A stretch of DNA of 64,000 bases, taken from positions 3,968,001 to 4,032,000 of the forward strand of contig NC_085924.1 of the NCBI RefSeq assembly GCF_035222485.1, in the 5' to 3' direction. Under the pieces are notes generated by a model. The model saw only the letters and a list, made by a program, of their open reading frames with translations, had not been told where the DNA came from and did not search any database. The stretch comes from Podospora pseudoanserina. Taxonomy: Eukaryota > Ascomycota > Sordariomycetes > Sordariales > Podosporaceae. The position numbers and the translations under genes are program-made. Shown piece by piece: positions 22,816 through 34,740 of this stretch (its first letter is position 1; every line of letters starts with the position of its first letter).

Positions 22816-25800
22816 ATGTCGCATACATGGGTCAGTCATCTACCCCCCCTTCTCCACCAAGACGCCACCGGTGCTGACAGCCTGGGTCGCTCAGGGTCCC
22901 TGAAGAGACACCAACCCCGGAGAGCCTCGACACATGTTCAACATATGAGCGTCCTCGACTCTTCCAGGACACCTGGGTGGCATCCGACTCTAGCAACGCG
23001 AAGTGCAACCTGATCACCTTCCTTGCCGCGGTCCAGAAGCACAGGCTGCCCTTTCTGCGCGAGACAGACCGGCAACCGTCTCTGCTGGCCAGAAAGGGTG
23101 GCCCGCAAGATGTGACTCAGGAAACGCTGAGGGAGGGCATTCACTATGTCTACAAGCACGTATCGGAGAAGGACAAGTCCTTCCCTAGCGAGACGTACCG
23201 TCGTCTTATTGACGAGATCAATTTTTGTGCCGCCCAGTTGTGAGGGATCACACACACATTGCCCGTCTGCGTGGGATCTGCTGGGAGGTTCCGCTTGTGA
23301 AGCCCCTCGAGAACAGTGAGGCGTGGCCAATCCTTGTTTTCGAAAAGGCTCAATGGGGTGATCTTTGGCGGTTTGCGAGGACTCCGGCTGCTCGGGAGTT
23401 GGGCTTCGAAGAGCGACTCAAGATATGCCTTGAGGTTGGCCGTGCCATTGCGGATATGCATTTCAATCGTGAGTTGCCGCTGTTCCCGTGGTCGCCACGG
23501 TGTTCACTGACTCTTGAACTGGTTAGACATCATACACGGCGATATAAAGCCCAAAAATGTCCTCATGTTGAAGAGGGAGGATGGCTCGCTATCAGCCAAA
23601 GTCGCCGATTTTGGCTACCTCGCCTCTTCTGGTGATAGTAGCAACCTGTTGGAGCTGCCCAATACCTCTCCATGGCATGCACCCGAGCGCCAGGAGCGTT
23701 CTAACCTTGCGCCAGCCGAGGTAATGACTGCGGATATCTTCTCCTTTGGCATGGTCTCTCTATGGTTTGTATTCGAAAAACAGCTTTTGAAGATGGCGCA
23801 AAGTCCCGATCATGTGTCCGTGTCCTGTTTGGATTACCTGAGTGACCCGGGGCCTGATAGGAGCCAGGCTATAGCAAACAAGCTTCGCTCCACCAACTAT
23901 CTGCCAGATCCAGCTATCTTGAAGATTCTCGCAGGCCAGCAAATTTTCGCCGTACCACTGGCACAAACACTGATCTCAGGACGGGATGGCCTTGACGGGA
24001 AGCTGGGGACTGAATTTAAGCCACTTTTTGAGGGTACTCTTGCACTGGATCCGAAAGAGCCTGTGGCTGACCTGAGAGTGTTACTTGAGCTCAAGGCCCC
24101 AGATCCGTAAGTATCTGTCTATCAATGAGAAGAACAAGCTTTCAGTTGGTTATTATCATACTAACCAGGCGCGCAGGAACATGCAACCAATTGGCCTCGG
24201 CCCACATGTCAGAGGGTAGTTGATGTGGACTTCAAGGTACTTATGAGCCTACCCAGGTACATATTCATGCTTGATATACATCCGCTGGCCATATTGCCCA
24301 TGTAGCTCTCGGATAGCCTGCGGAGGCTATATGCCTGTGACTTCCGACTGCGGTATTGCGTTCTCAGAGCCCTCGCCGAGATAGTGGCATCCAATCCCGA
24401 GAGTCCATGCGCTGCCGACTTGGCACTTTGTCATGACCTTTGCTTTGGGAGCCTGAAAAAGACCAAGGAAGTGACGGACAGTAAACCGGATCTTGACCTC
24501 GACATTGATCTGGCACAGAAAATGGCTGCACTGGACTTGGAGGACTGGGCTTCGCCTGGGACGAAATGAGCCGCCTTAACTCTGGGGTCGTGAGGTCATA
24601 CGTCGAGCAAGACATTCTCGCCCAGGCCGCAGCAGTGACCAGACAGGACTTGGAACACGTGCAGCATCTATTGAGTCCCGGAAACACAGTGGCTCTAGAC
24701 ATCAAGTGCAGGTTGTTTGGGATTCTACTGGCTCAAGGTCGGTATGATAAAGCCAGAAGGCTCAACCGCAAAGTCATGACGGAGTCGATGGTAGCACTGT
24801 GTGCAAAGCACCGCCGGAGTCTCATGGCCTCGAATCATCTGGCCGTTATTGATTATCACCATTACTACGAAGACGTTGAGGGTGAAGGTCAGAAGTTCCG
24901 GAATGCTATGGCACTGGCCGCTGAATTCTTTCACCAGTGGAAAGAGGCTTTCGGCGAACACGATCTCGACACATTGAAGAGCATGAGCCTTTTGGCAGGG
25001 CTTGTCGTTGAGCAGACGCAATGGGTTCGAGCCAAGGAGATCCATACTCCTGGTGAGGATTACGAAAGAAACGCTGGGGCATGATCACCCAACGACCTTG
25101 AGGAGGGTGACAACGCTATCGATACTGCTGTACAAGCTAGAGCAGTCCACCGAGGCGAAAAAGGTATGCGAAGAGGTCTTTTCAAACCCGAAAGAGGCTT
25201 CTCGGAGAGAATCACGCGGCCTCTCTCAATGCCATGAATCAACTGGAGCTCGTTGACAGCGGCGATGATCCCTACGACGACTTGGTACCCTTTGGGGCGT
25301 ACACGAGGGGTATGCAAGCACTCTGTGACAATCACCGCACCTATACAGATTCCGTCATACACTTGACACGCAGAATGGCCGCCAAAGATGCCAGTGCTAG
25401 GAAACAGGCACTGGTCTTCCAGTGGGACATTGTGCAAGTCTACAAGCGGAAGGATCCGACTCTGACGCGTGATGTGCGCGGCCTGTACCTGCAAACTCTG
25501 AGACTGGCCAAAGCCCTGAATGAAGACCAAGACAACAAGGACTTACTTGACCAGGCGCTCGGGTATCTGCAGTGGGTCCTTGGCGACTGTGCAAAGAAGC
25601 TGGGGGAAGCCAACAATTTTGCGCGCGAGGTGGTCCTGGAAATGGGGCGGGCTAACATGGTGAGAGGCGAATTGGAAGAAGGCACTGAGCAGATTAGTAC
25701 TGTGGTGGATGTACGAACTGCCTAGTATGGCGAGGATCATCTTGATACTCTCGTGGCTTTAGAGATGGAGGCGGAGGGGGCCTGGGAGATGGGCTTACAG

Positions 25801-26001
25801 GCTCGGGCACTTGATTGCTTGAAGGATTGTATCGAGGAGGTGAAAGCACTTGTGCGGTTTGAGCATGGATTTACCAAGAGAATGCGAGAACGCTGGCAGA
25901 TTTGGGCTAGCCTTGGCAACGGTGGAAGAGGCAACTCTAGCGGGGGAGGCAGTAGGGGGGGAGGTAATCGGGGGAGGGGTAATAGAGGACGGGGGCAATA
26001 G
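22816..26001 (+). pseudogene. broken protein kinase-TPR fusion gene
   Basis: A kinase domain is clear. A first exon MSHTW (22816-22830) probably joins 22881 onward. The catalytic loop reads HIIHGDIKPKN across an intron (donor after 23468, exon from 23527). KVADFG and PWHAPE follow, then DIFSFGMVSLW. After a further intron (about 24235-24305) come helical repeats of the kinesin-light-chain TPR type, each marked by an aromatic/Leu-Gly-x-x-H signature: FGEHDLDTL (24953), LGHDHPTTL (25075), LGENHAASL (25208) and YGEDHLDTL (25726). The tail is Gly/Arg-rich. The coding thread changes frame near 23240, 24110-24180, 24550, 25050 and 25180, mostly by one base, and meets a TAG at 25723 where CAG would restore Gln. 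Introns are preserved. It resembles fungal signalling/allorecognition proteins that pair an effector domain with TPRs. It may be a pseudogene or, less likely, a gene damaged by sequencing indels. Confidence 0.72.
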
Positions 26002-26033
26002 GGGAAGGGGAAGTAGGGGGCGGGGCGGGTAGG
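25918..26033 (+). repeat. G-rich purine repeat encoding a Gly/Arg tail
   Basis: Imperfect repeats of GGGGGAGG and GGGGGCAATAGG run through the 3' end of the kinase-TPR gene. Several runs of four or more G are closely spaced, so the strand could form G-quadruplexes. Confidence 0.6.
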
Positions 26034-29000
26034 AAGCGGGAAAGAGGGGTATGTAGAAGACGATTATGGGCAGTAAGTCAGGAACGTTGGCAGGTTTCTA
26101 CGCTGGGTAGATGGTGAAAGATCTGTTCGCGCACAAATTCACATTTCGATACACATATTCAACCTGGCAGGTAACACAATGGACGGTTCCTACCCACCCG
26201 GCAGAGCAAGAATTATCCTGTTGGGCGACAATTTATTTGGCACTTTATGGTGTGACATTCATATTGGCAAGTGCCGAGTGGAACGACAGCATTGATGCGA
26301 CACTCTAGTCCCAGAGCCATGTCCCGATGCTGCCCTAGAAGAAATTATATCAGCTTTTCTAAAAGTACTGACGCGTTGGTCACTATGCCGTCAGCAATAT
26401 TTGAGAAAATAAGTTGGTTATTGGGTTGTAGAGATGGAGCCAGATTTAGACTTGAGGACATCTAGCGTTGGAGGCAAAGAGGGACGAGTGCCTATACCTT
26501 GTTCATGGGGCTCTAGATGATGTTGCGTAAGCGCTTGGTACGACATACTTTAAATGTGTCTGTTTGTTGCTAGGTATGGCGTGATGGTATGAGGGCGGTT
26601 TGTGGGAACGATACTGAAATCATCCTTTGGGTTTCAGCATGAAGCCCATCAGATAGCGGAGGTACCTGGCCTTTGTGGAATTCATCCATCTCCTCCTATA
26701 ACTCGCAGCTCGGCAATCGAGTTTGACTCCGTATCTGCATGATCCAGATTATCACCAGTCCCTCGATAGGTATCTGCCTTGTTTGCCGGATTGCAGAGGG
26801 GGTGTTACACTACATTTGCTAGTACGGAAGGTATCGTCAGGAACCGCAGCTTGGATGCCCTCGTTGACCCTTTTGATGACCTACTTCACATGGCGATCAA
26901 TTAGAATATCCTGTGGGCTAGGTTTCACAGCATTGAAGTTGGTCACTCCTTTGACTGTCAGGACGGCAAGCTCAACACCTGAGGTGAGACTGGGTTACCA
27001 GTCCCACTCGCTAGAAGAAGGTGATACACTCACCGAGTTCTCTTGCACTATTCCGCTATCTCCGAGGTCACTAGCGCAATTCTTCCCAACTGTCAGTCAC
27101 GTTCAATGCTACTGTTGCAGTGACGGCACGAGACCAAAAAACCCCGAGCTATCCGTTCGCTTGGGAATAATAAGGTGGTCCTGTCAAATAGATTAAGTCG
27201 GTAGTTCGACCTTTCAAGCCATCCAAGCGAGGAAAATAGGAAGGATCATGTGGCATCAGGGACTGCATGGAAGAAGCCGTTGGGGATTCTGAAGGAGGTT
27301 TTTTGTGCCGCGCTATTGCAGTCTAAGAACAGGGAACTCGATGGCTATGCTGTGGGAAATATAGTGTGTTTAATATCAAGCAATAAGCGATTTCCAGGCG
27401 CCCGGTTCTGCTCTTGTCAACTCAGCCCTGCCCATAGGTTAAGTGACGAATTGACAGCTAAAGATCGACAATCTTGACAGGCGGGGGGACCTGGGGTAAC
27501 CGTGCTGGATCGGACCCAGACCAAAGAAATCAAGCTGCGGATTTAACACAGTTTTCGATCTACATACCCGATGAATCCCTCAATCACGAAAGTGACGGTC
27601 ATAGCTACGCCACGGCGTATAAGCTAATAGCACCGAATCGCATGGCTGTACTTTGCAGTCTCCTCGGAACAAGCTGCCGATGGGTCCTATTGCTCCTCAG
27701 CCACACAGCAAAAGCTGGTCGCTGATGGGCGTGGCCCCCTTCTCGAATTTTGAAACCAATCAGTGCTTACCCTTTGCGAAGGAGCAGGTGCAATCTCCCT
27801 CAGAGAACACGAACAGAATGCCGGCATCCCAAGGTTACATTCTTCGCACTGCGACGTTGGGACCGTGCAGGAAGGATGTTAGCGAACTGACACGTCCCGC
27901 AGGCTGGCGTTGGGACGGTGGCACCCCATGCAGATCAAAGCCGGGCTTCGCACTTCAGCGAGTCCGTTAAGGGATGCCGAACCCCTATCGTTCTTCCAGA
28001 AGCTTACGAGCCTAAAATAGATGAATATTGCGACGGTGATATACATCTTGTTTCTCACAGCATTAATACAACGCCATCGCTAACTCCGCGAACCACCATA
28101 GTTACCCCTGGGTATTGTTAGTGGTGGGCTGTTACAATATGGACAGGTTCGAGAAAGGATTCGTAAGCTCTTCAATAGTGTGATGTCAACTTCCAGCCGC
28201 CGTAACGCTCAATAATCAATACGCCCATAGCAGACTAACAAGGTTGGCCGTTTGAACTTAAAAAGATGAGATGACGGGTGGCGCCGGCTCGGATTTAGGT
28301 CTGTACGACTAACCTCAACCTTGGCATAAGGGACGTTTGTAGGCCAAGTAGACGTCGGATGCGATATGCAGCCGTCTTACTCATGCACTGAGATCTCGAC
28401 CTGATTCATGTGATTAAGAAGAAGCTCGCCGGATCTTGTGTGACCGATGCCAGAGCCCTGGAAACCAACACGAACAACGATGACGCTCTGGCAAGGTTGA
28501 CAAGGACCACTTGCTCCCGGGAGCAGCCACGTGCAGCCGCATATCACATATCTCTACTGCTTACTTACTTTCCTACCCATGAGCCATGGGTCCTAGGTAC
28601 TGTTCCTCCCGACAAAAACGGCTCCCGCGCCACACTGACCTTGACAGCTCGCGGGTGCGCTGCGCTCGGCCGAATCCTTCTTCACACCGAACTCTGCTCC
28701 ATACCCAGGGTAGTTTGGATACCAACTAGGTTCCCATCACGAAAGCCCTCTGACTCCTATCCGCAGTCACCCACTATGGAATGTGTAACCCCCCGCGCGG
28801 CCCTAATTTTCATCCCATATTGCGACCCTAACGTTGACGCAAGGTACACTCCGCGGCTCGTACCACGTGGCCCCATGTCCCTCGTCTGAACAATAGGGGC
28901 ACCCGCAAGCTGGGAGCAAAGACCCAATCCGAGCTTGTCACCATTCAAGGAAAGGATCGTCACCTTGCAGCTTTTATTGACATCTAGCGCCTCCTCTGGT

Positions 29001-29548
29001 ATCAACATCAGCCATGACAAGCCCTCGAGAGCTGATGTCGTATATACGAGACGGCACAAAGTTCCTCGACAGCTTCATCGTGTATCAGGCACTGATACCT
29101 AGTCGTCCAGGAACAAACATGACAATGCTTAGACACGGCTCTTTGATCCCGCAGGGTGCGTGCTCAAGCTGACCACCACCGCCATCCCCACGCTCTGGAC
29201 GAATGCGGCGCTGTTAAAATTACCATCACCAATGCTTCCCTTTTCTGTGAAGTCTGCCTGGAGCGGTGGCATGATCGGTCCGCCGTTGCGGATGAGGCAG
29301 GATGAAGCTATCCTCGTGGACATGGAGTTATCGGGCTGGCCGGAAACCTTCCTATACCCTGGAGGAAATATTGATTTCAAAGACGCCTTCGTTGAAGACA
29401 TCACGAGTATAAGAAGATGGCCATGTGCGCGTTATCAAACACCTTTGTCTCACATCTTCAAGCTGAGAAGGAGCCTTCGGAATACTACCTACTTCTTACA
29501 CTCTTTTGATATCATTACTTTGCTTGACCAGCCGGTCCATCAGACACT
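26002..29548. other. gene-poor stretch, probably decayed
   Basis: About 3.5 kb without a gene I can support. All frames on both strands are short. One minus-strand frame (28757-29059) ends in SIVGDCG and has a protein-like composition, and a plus-strand frame lies at 29160-29552. Neither matches a family confidently. The last few hundred bases are the laccase promoter. Confidence 0.5.
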
Positions 29549-31464
29549 ATGAAGCAGACGCTTCTTGCCCTCGGGGCTTTCTTTACAGCCGTCACGGCTA
29601 TCGCCCTTCCTCTTGACTCTTTGCAGTCGAACCCTCATCTCACACCTCTGAAGCCTCGTCAGGGTTGTGAAAACACTCCGACTTCCCGTGAATGCTGGGG
29701 AGAGTTTGGTCTCGATACCAATTACTACACCACCTGGCCCAACACCGGAAACACCAGGGAGTACTGGCTCTCTGTCCAGCAGGGAGACTGCTCCCCTGAC
29801 GGCTACCTTCGAACATGCATGACCTTTAACGGCACTATTCCTGGCCCCACGATCTTTGCCGATTGGGGTGATGACCTTGTCATCCATGTCACCAATAACA
29901 TGCTGGAGAACGGGACAGCCATTCACTGGCATGGTCTCCATATGAGGGATAACTCTCTTAATGATGGTATGTTGACTTTCTCATACTACTCCCCCACGAG
30001 GGATCATAATGTTAACGGGTGTTGATAGGCGTGCCTGGCGTTACTCAGTGTGGTATCCGCCCTGGTGACACCCAGACCTACCGGTTCAAGGTCACCCAAT
30101 ATGGCTCGACTTGGTACCACTCTCATTTCTCTCTGCAGTACGCTGAAGGTCTCTTTGGCGGCATGATCTTCAATGGTCCGGCTACTGCAGACTATGAGGT
30201 TGACCTTGGCAACTTGTTCCTCTCTGACTGGGGCCACACCGAGGCATTCCATCTCTGGAGTACTGTCGCCAAGGGCGGTAGGCCTCCCACGCTTGAAACA
30301 GGTCTCATCAACGGCACCAACACCATTACTCCTAACTGCAACCCTGCCACCGACGCTCGCTGCGTTGGACAGGGTGCAAAGCACGAGATCATTTTCAAGG
30401 AGAACACAACATATCTCATCCGTCTCGTCAACCCAGCTGTTGACTCAGTGTTCGACTTCAGCATTGATCAGCATGACCTGACTGTTATCGCCCAAGATCT
30501 TGTCCCAATCAAGCCTTACACCACAGACTCGGTTCAGATCTCCATGGGCCAAAGATATGATATCGTCGTCACAGCCAAACCCAAGAACAAGACCGCCGAC
30601 GGCAACTACTGGCTCCGCGCCGGACTCATCGCAGGATGCAGCGGTCCCAACCTCAACGCTGCAAGCATCACCGGCATTGTCCGCTACGACGAGGATAGCA
30701 CTGCACTCCCCTCCTCCACCAACCACAACACCATTTCCACCAGCTGCCTCGGCGAACCTCTCGCCAGTCTCAAGCCCTATCTCGAACTGAACGTGACAAA
30801 CATGTTCAACACCACCCTCGAGAACCTGGGCACCAGGCCACAGGGCGTCGACGGCGCGGAGTGGTTCCAGTGGACGCTCAATACCTCCTCCCTGCACCTC
30901 GACCCGTCCCACCCCACGCTGGAGCACGTCTTTAACAACGAAAGCATCTTCCCCACCCCTTACAACGTGGTGGGTGTGCAGCCTTCCGGCACCGGTGAGC
31001 AGCAGTGGCAGGTGCTCATCATCCAAGACCAAACTCAGATTGGGTAAGTTTCTCCCCTGCCCTTTCCCCTCACCATCCATCATTGACTAACGCTCCTTCT
31101 CAGCGCCGCCCACCCAATCCACCTCCACGGTCACGACTTCTGGGTACTGGCCGCAGTTCCCCAAGCAACCTTCAACGGCGACACCTCCGGTTTCAACACC
31201 GCCAACCCCTCCCGCCGCGACGTCGCCGTCCTCCCCGGGCGCGGCTACCTCGCTATCGCGTTCGAGCTCGACAACCCCGGTGCTTGGCTGGTGCACTGTC
31301 ACATCGCCTGGCACGCCAGCCAGGGCTTGTCCCTGGAATTTGTTGAGAGCCAGAGCAAGATCAGGAGCGGACTGCTGCAGAGGGACATCGATGAGTTTGA
31401 GCGGACTTGCCAGAGGTGGACGGGCTGGCCGCCTGTTCACCCGCAGGAGGACTCTGGTATCTAA
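29549..31464 (+). CDS. ascomycete laccase (multicopper oxidase)
   Basis: Three exons (29549-29966, 30029-31043, 31104-31464) encode about 597 residues. The signal peptide is MKQTLLALGAFFTAVTAIALP, followed by a propeptide ending near KPRQGC. All four copper-ligand motifs are intact: HWHG (126-129), WYHSHF (168-173), HPIHLHGH (481-488) and HCHIAWH (542-548). The residue ten after Cys543 is Leu553, so the type-1 copper lacks a Met axial ligand. The protein ends in DSGI, the C-terminal plug of ascomycete laccases that fills the oxygen tunnel after processing. It oxidises phenols and reduces oxygen to water outside the cell. Likely roles are lignin or phenolic breakdown or pigment chemistry. Many N-glycosylation sites (NGT, NTT, NES) fit secretion. 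Confidence 0.95.
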
Positions 31465-32341
31465 GTGAGATTTCAGGCTCCTAGGAGGTGGTAGTTTCTT
31501 TTGTACCTGCTGTACCTACATGGGGGTTTCTTTGAATTTTTGGGTCTTGGATAACTGGTTGGTGGTTGCGCATAGACGGGGTCTCGTTATGGGGTTGTGT
31601 TAGTGTATGAGAACACTCTCAAGGTATTTCGTGCAGGGTAACAAACTGACAGGGAAATGTACTTTTCGATTGGGTTTGTCATTGAAACATTGGTTCATGT
31701 GCACTATGTGGGGATGAATGATGTTTGGATGAGTGATGTTTGGATGAGAGATGTGTGGGTAAGTGATGCCTTCGAGAGTAATGTTTCAATGACCAAGCGA
31801 ATCCTGGACAGCCGTATCTTATGAGATGAGAAGTGCCTGGATAAATCATGCCTGGACAGGTAAGGTAATGTCATGATGAGTCGTGCCGGAATAAGTTATG
31901 TTGTGACGGTTGATGCCTCACACATAAGGATTTCCTACAACGACAATGTCTGTATGAGTAATGTTTGCATAGTCAATATTTGCATAAAGAATATCTGGAT
32001 AAAAATGTCTGATTGACCAAATCGCTTGATCAGTGATGTCTAGATAAGTGATGCCTGGGCAAATGGCACCCGGATGTGCGAGGGAGGGTGTGGGAGACTA
32101 CGCCTGTTGCATTGTTGGGTAGCGTAGATGAAGTAGCGTTGGGTTGTTCGTCCGACGAGGTTCGTACTGCCTCCCTTGTTCTCGTCTGTTCACTGACTGC
32201 GTTGCAATTACCCATCACGGATTTATGAGTATATGTTCCCAGGCAATAGACGGAACGCTACAGCCAACGTGAATGGCGTTCCTGCTCTCAAGTGGACCTC
32301 CACAAGTCACTGTCGGTCCATATATCGTACACAAATCACAC
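31465..32341. other. intergenic with degenerate short repeats
   Basis: Tail-to-tail region between laccase and GatB. No gene is supported. It holds the degenerate minisatellite listed separately. Confidence 0.55.
31715..32060 (+). repeat. degenerate minisatellite (GATGTTTGGATGAGT-like unit)
   Basis: A unit of about 14-15 bases approximating TGATGTTTGGATGAG recurs many times with drift (GATGCCTGGACAAG, AATGTCTGTATGAG, GATGTCTAGATAAG). The best copies lie at 31720-31760, and weaker ones continue to about 32060. Confidence 0.7.
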
Positions 32342-34207
32342 TTATTGAGCCTCTTCCAGTCTTGGAAGATACACCTGCTCAATCCTCACTCTCATGACCC
32401 TCTCAGCAGAAGCAGGATCCATCCCCTTTCCCTGCTCGGGACCAGCCCTCATCATCTTGCCGACCAAGAATCCCAGCTTGCCCTGGGGGTAGGCTTTGCT
32501 CTTTCCCTGCTTAAACTTGAGGAAGTCCTGCAACACCTTCTCCTGGCCCTCGATCACCTCATCAGCAATGGCCGCATAGTCTGCCTCGGTAATTTCCTTG
32601 TACCACAAGTCTTGACTGTCAATCTGCTCAGTCACTCCACCAGTCGCAATCGTTCCCCGGAAAACATCCCAGAGCAAATCCTTCGCCACCTTGGCCGTGA
32701 CCTTCTTCTGATGCAAGTAAAACAAAATGGCAGCCAAATCCTGCTCCGGCACTTGACTGGTGACCTCCTCAGCAGCGGCCTCCCCCACCTCTTCCGCCTC
32801 AGCCAACTTCCCCAACTCATGCAGACACCAATTTGCCGCCAGCATTGTATGCCTCTGCTCCCCCCCTTCCACCGCCTCAACCCCTAACATCCTCTCCAAC
32901 TCCTCCAACACCCCATAAAAATACTCCAACCTCCCCTCCATCAACATCAACGCCATCGCATCCCTCTCGCTCAACCCAAACCTCCCCATCAATACCCCAA
33001 CCTCCTCATCCGGCAACATGCCCATTGTTTCCTCCAACCTCTCCACCAAGTCCCTCCCAATCACCACCGGCCCCAAATCCGGATCAGGCATATACCTATA
33101 ATCCACCTCCCCCTCCTTCCCCCTCAACCTCCTCGTCTCCACACTCCCTAGGCTCCACCCCCTCGTCTCCCCTTCAATCCTCCCCCCCTCCTCCAACACC
33201 CTAATCTGCCTATCCCTCTCAGCAATAATCGCATCCTCTACAGCCTTAAAACTACTCAAGTTCTTAATCTCCGTCCTCGTCCCCAGCGCTTCTTCCCCAG
33301 TCCTCTTGACAGAAACATTGACATCCGCTCGTAAACCACCTTGCTCCAGCCCAGAAACACAAGCATCCACGCTCTTAAGCAGCATCTGCACCTTCCTCAC
33401 AAATGCCGCCGCTGTGGCAGGGCGGTGGATACACGGCTCGGTGATAATTTCCACCAGCGGCACACCCACCCTGTTGAAATCAAGATAGTGCGTCGAGTTA
33501 GGTTGCGCGAGCGTCTTGGCCGTGTCCTGCTCCATTTGGACTTGTTTTATCCCCACTGTTACCTGCTCCCCGTCTTCTGCTGCGATGCCATCTCGCGGGT
33601 ACAAGGTTACCGAACCTGATCGGGCAAAGGGGTGGTAATACTGCGTTATTTGGTAACCAGAAGGTTGGTCCCAGTGGAAGTAGTGTTTTCGGTCGAATCG
33701 GGAGATGAACTCGATGTGGCAGTTGAGGGCTAGGGCGGCGCGGATGGCGGGGATGAGGGTTGTTGGCTGGAATGAGGGTTGGGAGCCGGGGATGGCGAGG
33801 TCGAAGGGGGCGACGTGGGTGTTGGGGTGGTGGTGGTGGGCTGCGTCGTCGGAGCTGCCGCTGGGGGTCGAGGCGGGGGAGAAGAGCTTGGAGGGGGTGT
33901 TGAGTTGGGCATGGATTTCGATGCCGACGGTGAGGTCCCAGCCGGGGACGGTTTGGTTGTCGGATTTTTTTAGCTTTTTCTTGGGGGAGCCGGAAAGTTT
34001 GGCGGCTTTGGCTTGGTCTTTGAGTTGTTTGCGGAGGGGGATAATCTGGGATTGCTGGTCGGAGGGGGTTGGAGGGGTGGTGGACAAGGTTCGGAGGGGC
34101 AGTATTGGTGGTGCGAGGGTGGATGATCTAAGATGGAGGCAGCCGCGGCGGGTTAATTGGCCGGTTAGAAGGTATTTTCTCAGCTCGGTGGTGGGTATTC
34201 GCGCCAT
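32342..34207 (-). CDS. PET112: mitochondrial glutamyl-tRNA(Gln) amidotransferase subunit B
   Basis: A single exon of about 621 residues starts at the ATG at 34207. An in-frame ATG 16 codons upstream (34255) is possible. The first 100 residues are Arg/Ser/Thr-rich and act as a mitochondrial targeting leader. The GatB core follows: LTVGIEIHAQL, NCHIEFISRFDRKHYFHWDQ, then SGYQITQYYHPFARSG, the family signature with the substrate-handling residues. GVPLVEIITEP and GLRADVNVSV follow, then the EIKNLSSFKAVEDAI helix. The C-terminal tail domain (YqeY-like) ends VGKMMRAG and VYLPRLEEAQ. GatB works with GatA and a small subunit to convert Glu-tRNA(Gln) to Gln-tRNA(Gln) in mitochondria. Length and order match the fungal family. 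The gene looks intact and lies at the border of the decayed region. Confidence 0.95.
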   Translation of the reverse strand: MARIPTTELRKYLLTGQLTRRGCLHLRSSTLAPPILPLRTLSTTPPTPSDQQSQIIPLRKQLKDQAKAAKLSGSPKKKLKKSDNQTVPGWDLTVGIEIHAQLNTPSKLFSPASTPSGSSDDAAHHHHPNTHVAPFDLAIPGSQPSFQPTTLIPAIRAALALNCHIEFISRFDRKHYFHWDQPSGYQITQYYHPFARSGSVTLYPRDGIAAEDGEQVTVGIKQVQMEQDTAKTLAQPNSTHYLDFNRVGVPLVEIITEPCIHRPATAAAFVRKVQMLLKSVDACVSGLEQGGLRADVNVSVKRTGEEALGTRTEIKNLSSFKAVEDAIIAERDRQIRVLEEGGRIEGETRGWSLGSVETRRLRGKEGEVDYRYMPDPDLGPVVIGRDLVERLEETMGMLPDEEVGVLMGRFGLSERDAMALMLMEGRLEYFYGVLEELERMLGVEAVEGGEQRHTMLAANWCLHELGKLAEAEEVGEAAAEEVTSQVPEQDLAAILFYLHQKKVTAKVAKDLLWDVFRGTIATGGVTEQIDSQDLWYKEITEADYAAIADEVIEGQEKVLQDFLKFKQGKSKAYPQGKLGFLVGKMMRAGPEQGKGMDPASAERVMRVRIEQVYLPRLEEAQ

Positions 34208-34630
34208 GGTTGCGGTGTTGACTTTGCCATCTTTAAAAAAAGTTCGAGGCTTCATTGGGATGACGATGAAGCTTGGGTGCGACTTTGGAGGTGGCCCAAG
34301 CTCCTTTCCCTTGTTGCCAAGACTTGCCGCTAAATGTGACGTCTGCTCCACAACCTCCACACTCTTGCCACAATATAATTATGACACTTGAGTAGGTTAA
34401 CATGCCTTTGAAGGTCAATTCATAGGTCTTCAAAAATAGTTTGAAGGACACCAAATATAATTTAAACACTTTTAAAAATAGTTTAAACGCTTTTACTAAT
34501 AGCCTTCAAAAGATCATAAAAAGCTCTGTTAAGAAAGTCAACAGGTGTTGCAGTTAAGCTAACAGGCAGGACGGACTACGTGTGGGGTACGACACGCACA
34601 GTCAATCGTTAGTAGAACTAATCAGGACGG
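34208..34630. other. GatB upstream region, partly AT-rich
   Basis: The GatB promoter. From about 34425 to 34520 there are imperfect repeats of AAAAATAGTTT-like units. No gene is seen. Confidence 0.5.
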
Positions 34631-34740
34631 GGAATAGTGTGACGAACCCCTATCCAGAACCTTTGAAAGGAATACTGGTCGAAGGCACTTCTGAACAATT
34701 CTGGTTCAGTACAGCTAAATAGTGTACAGCAATAGCTTGT
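34631..34740. repeat. dispersed repeat, copy A
   Basis: About 100 bases beginning TAGTGTGACGAACCCC are nearly the same as 49911-50013. The second half of this copy (AATTCTGGTTCAGTACAG) appears in copy B in inverted orientation, so the family carries a palindromic end. It may be the edge of an LTR or foldback element. Confidence 0.7.

Noticed and set aside
30445-31083. Minus-strand frame of 212 codons opposite the laccase
   Set aside because: Antisense to a laccase with all copper motifs intact.
33705-34391. Plus-strand frame of 228 codons opposite GatB
   Set aside because: Shadow of the GatB leader, low complexity, no family match.
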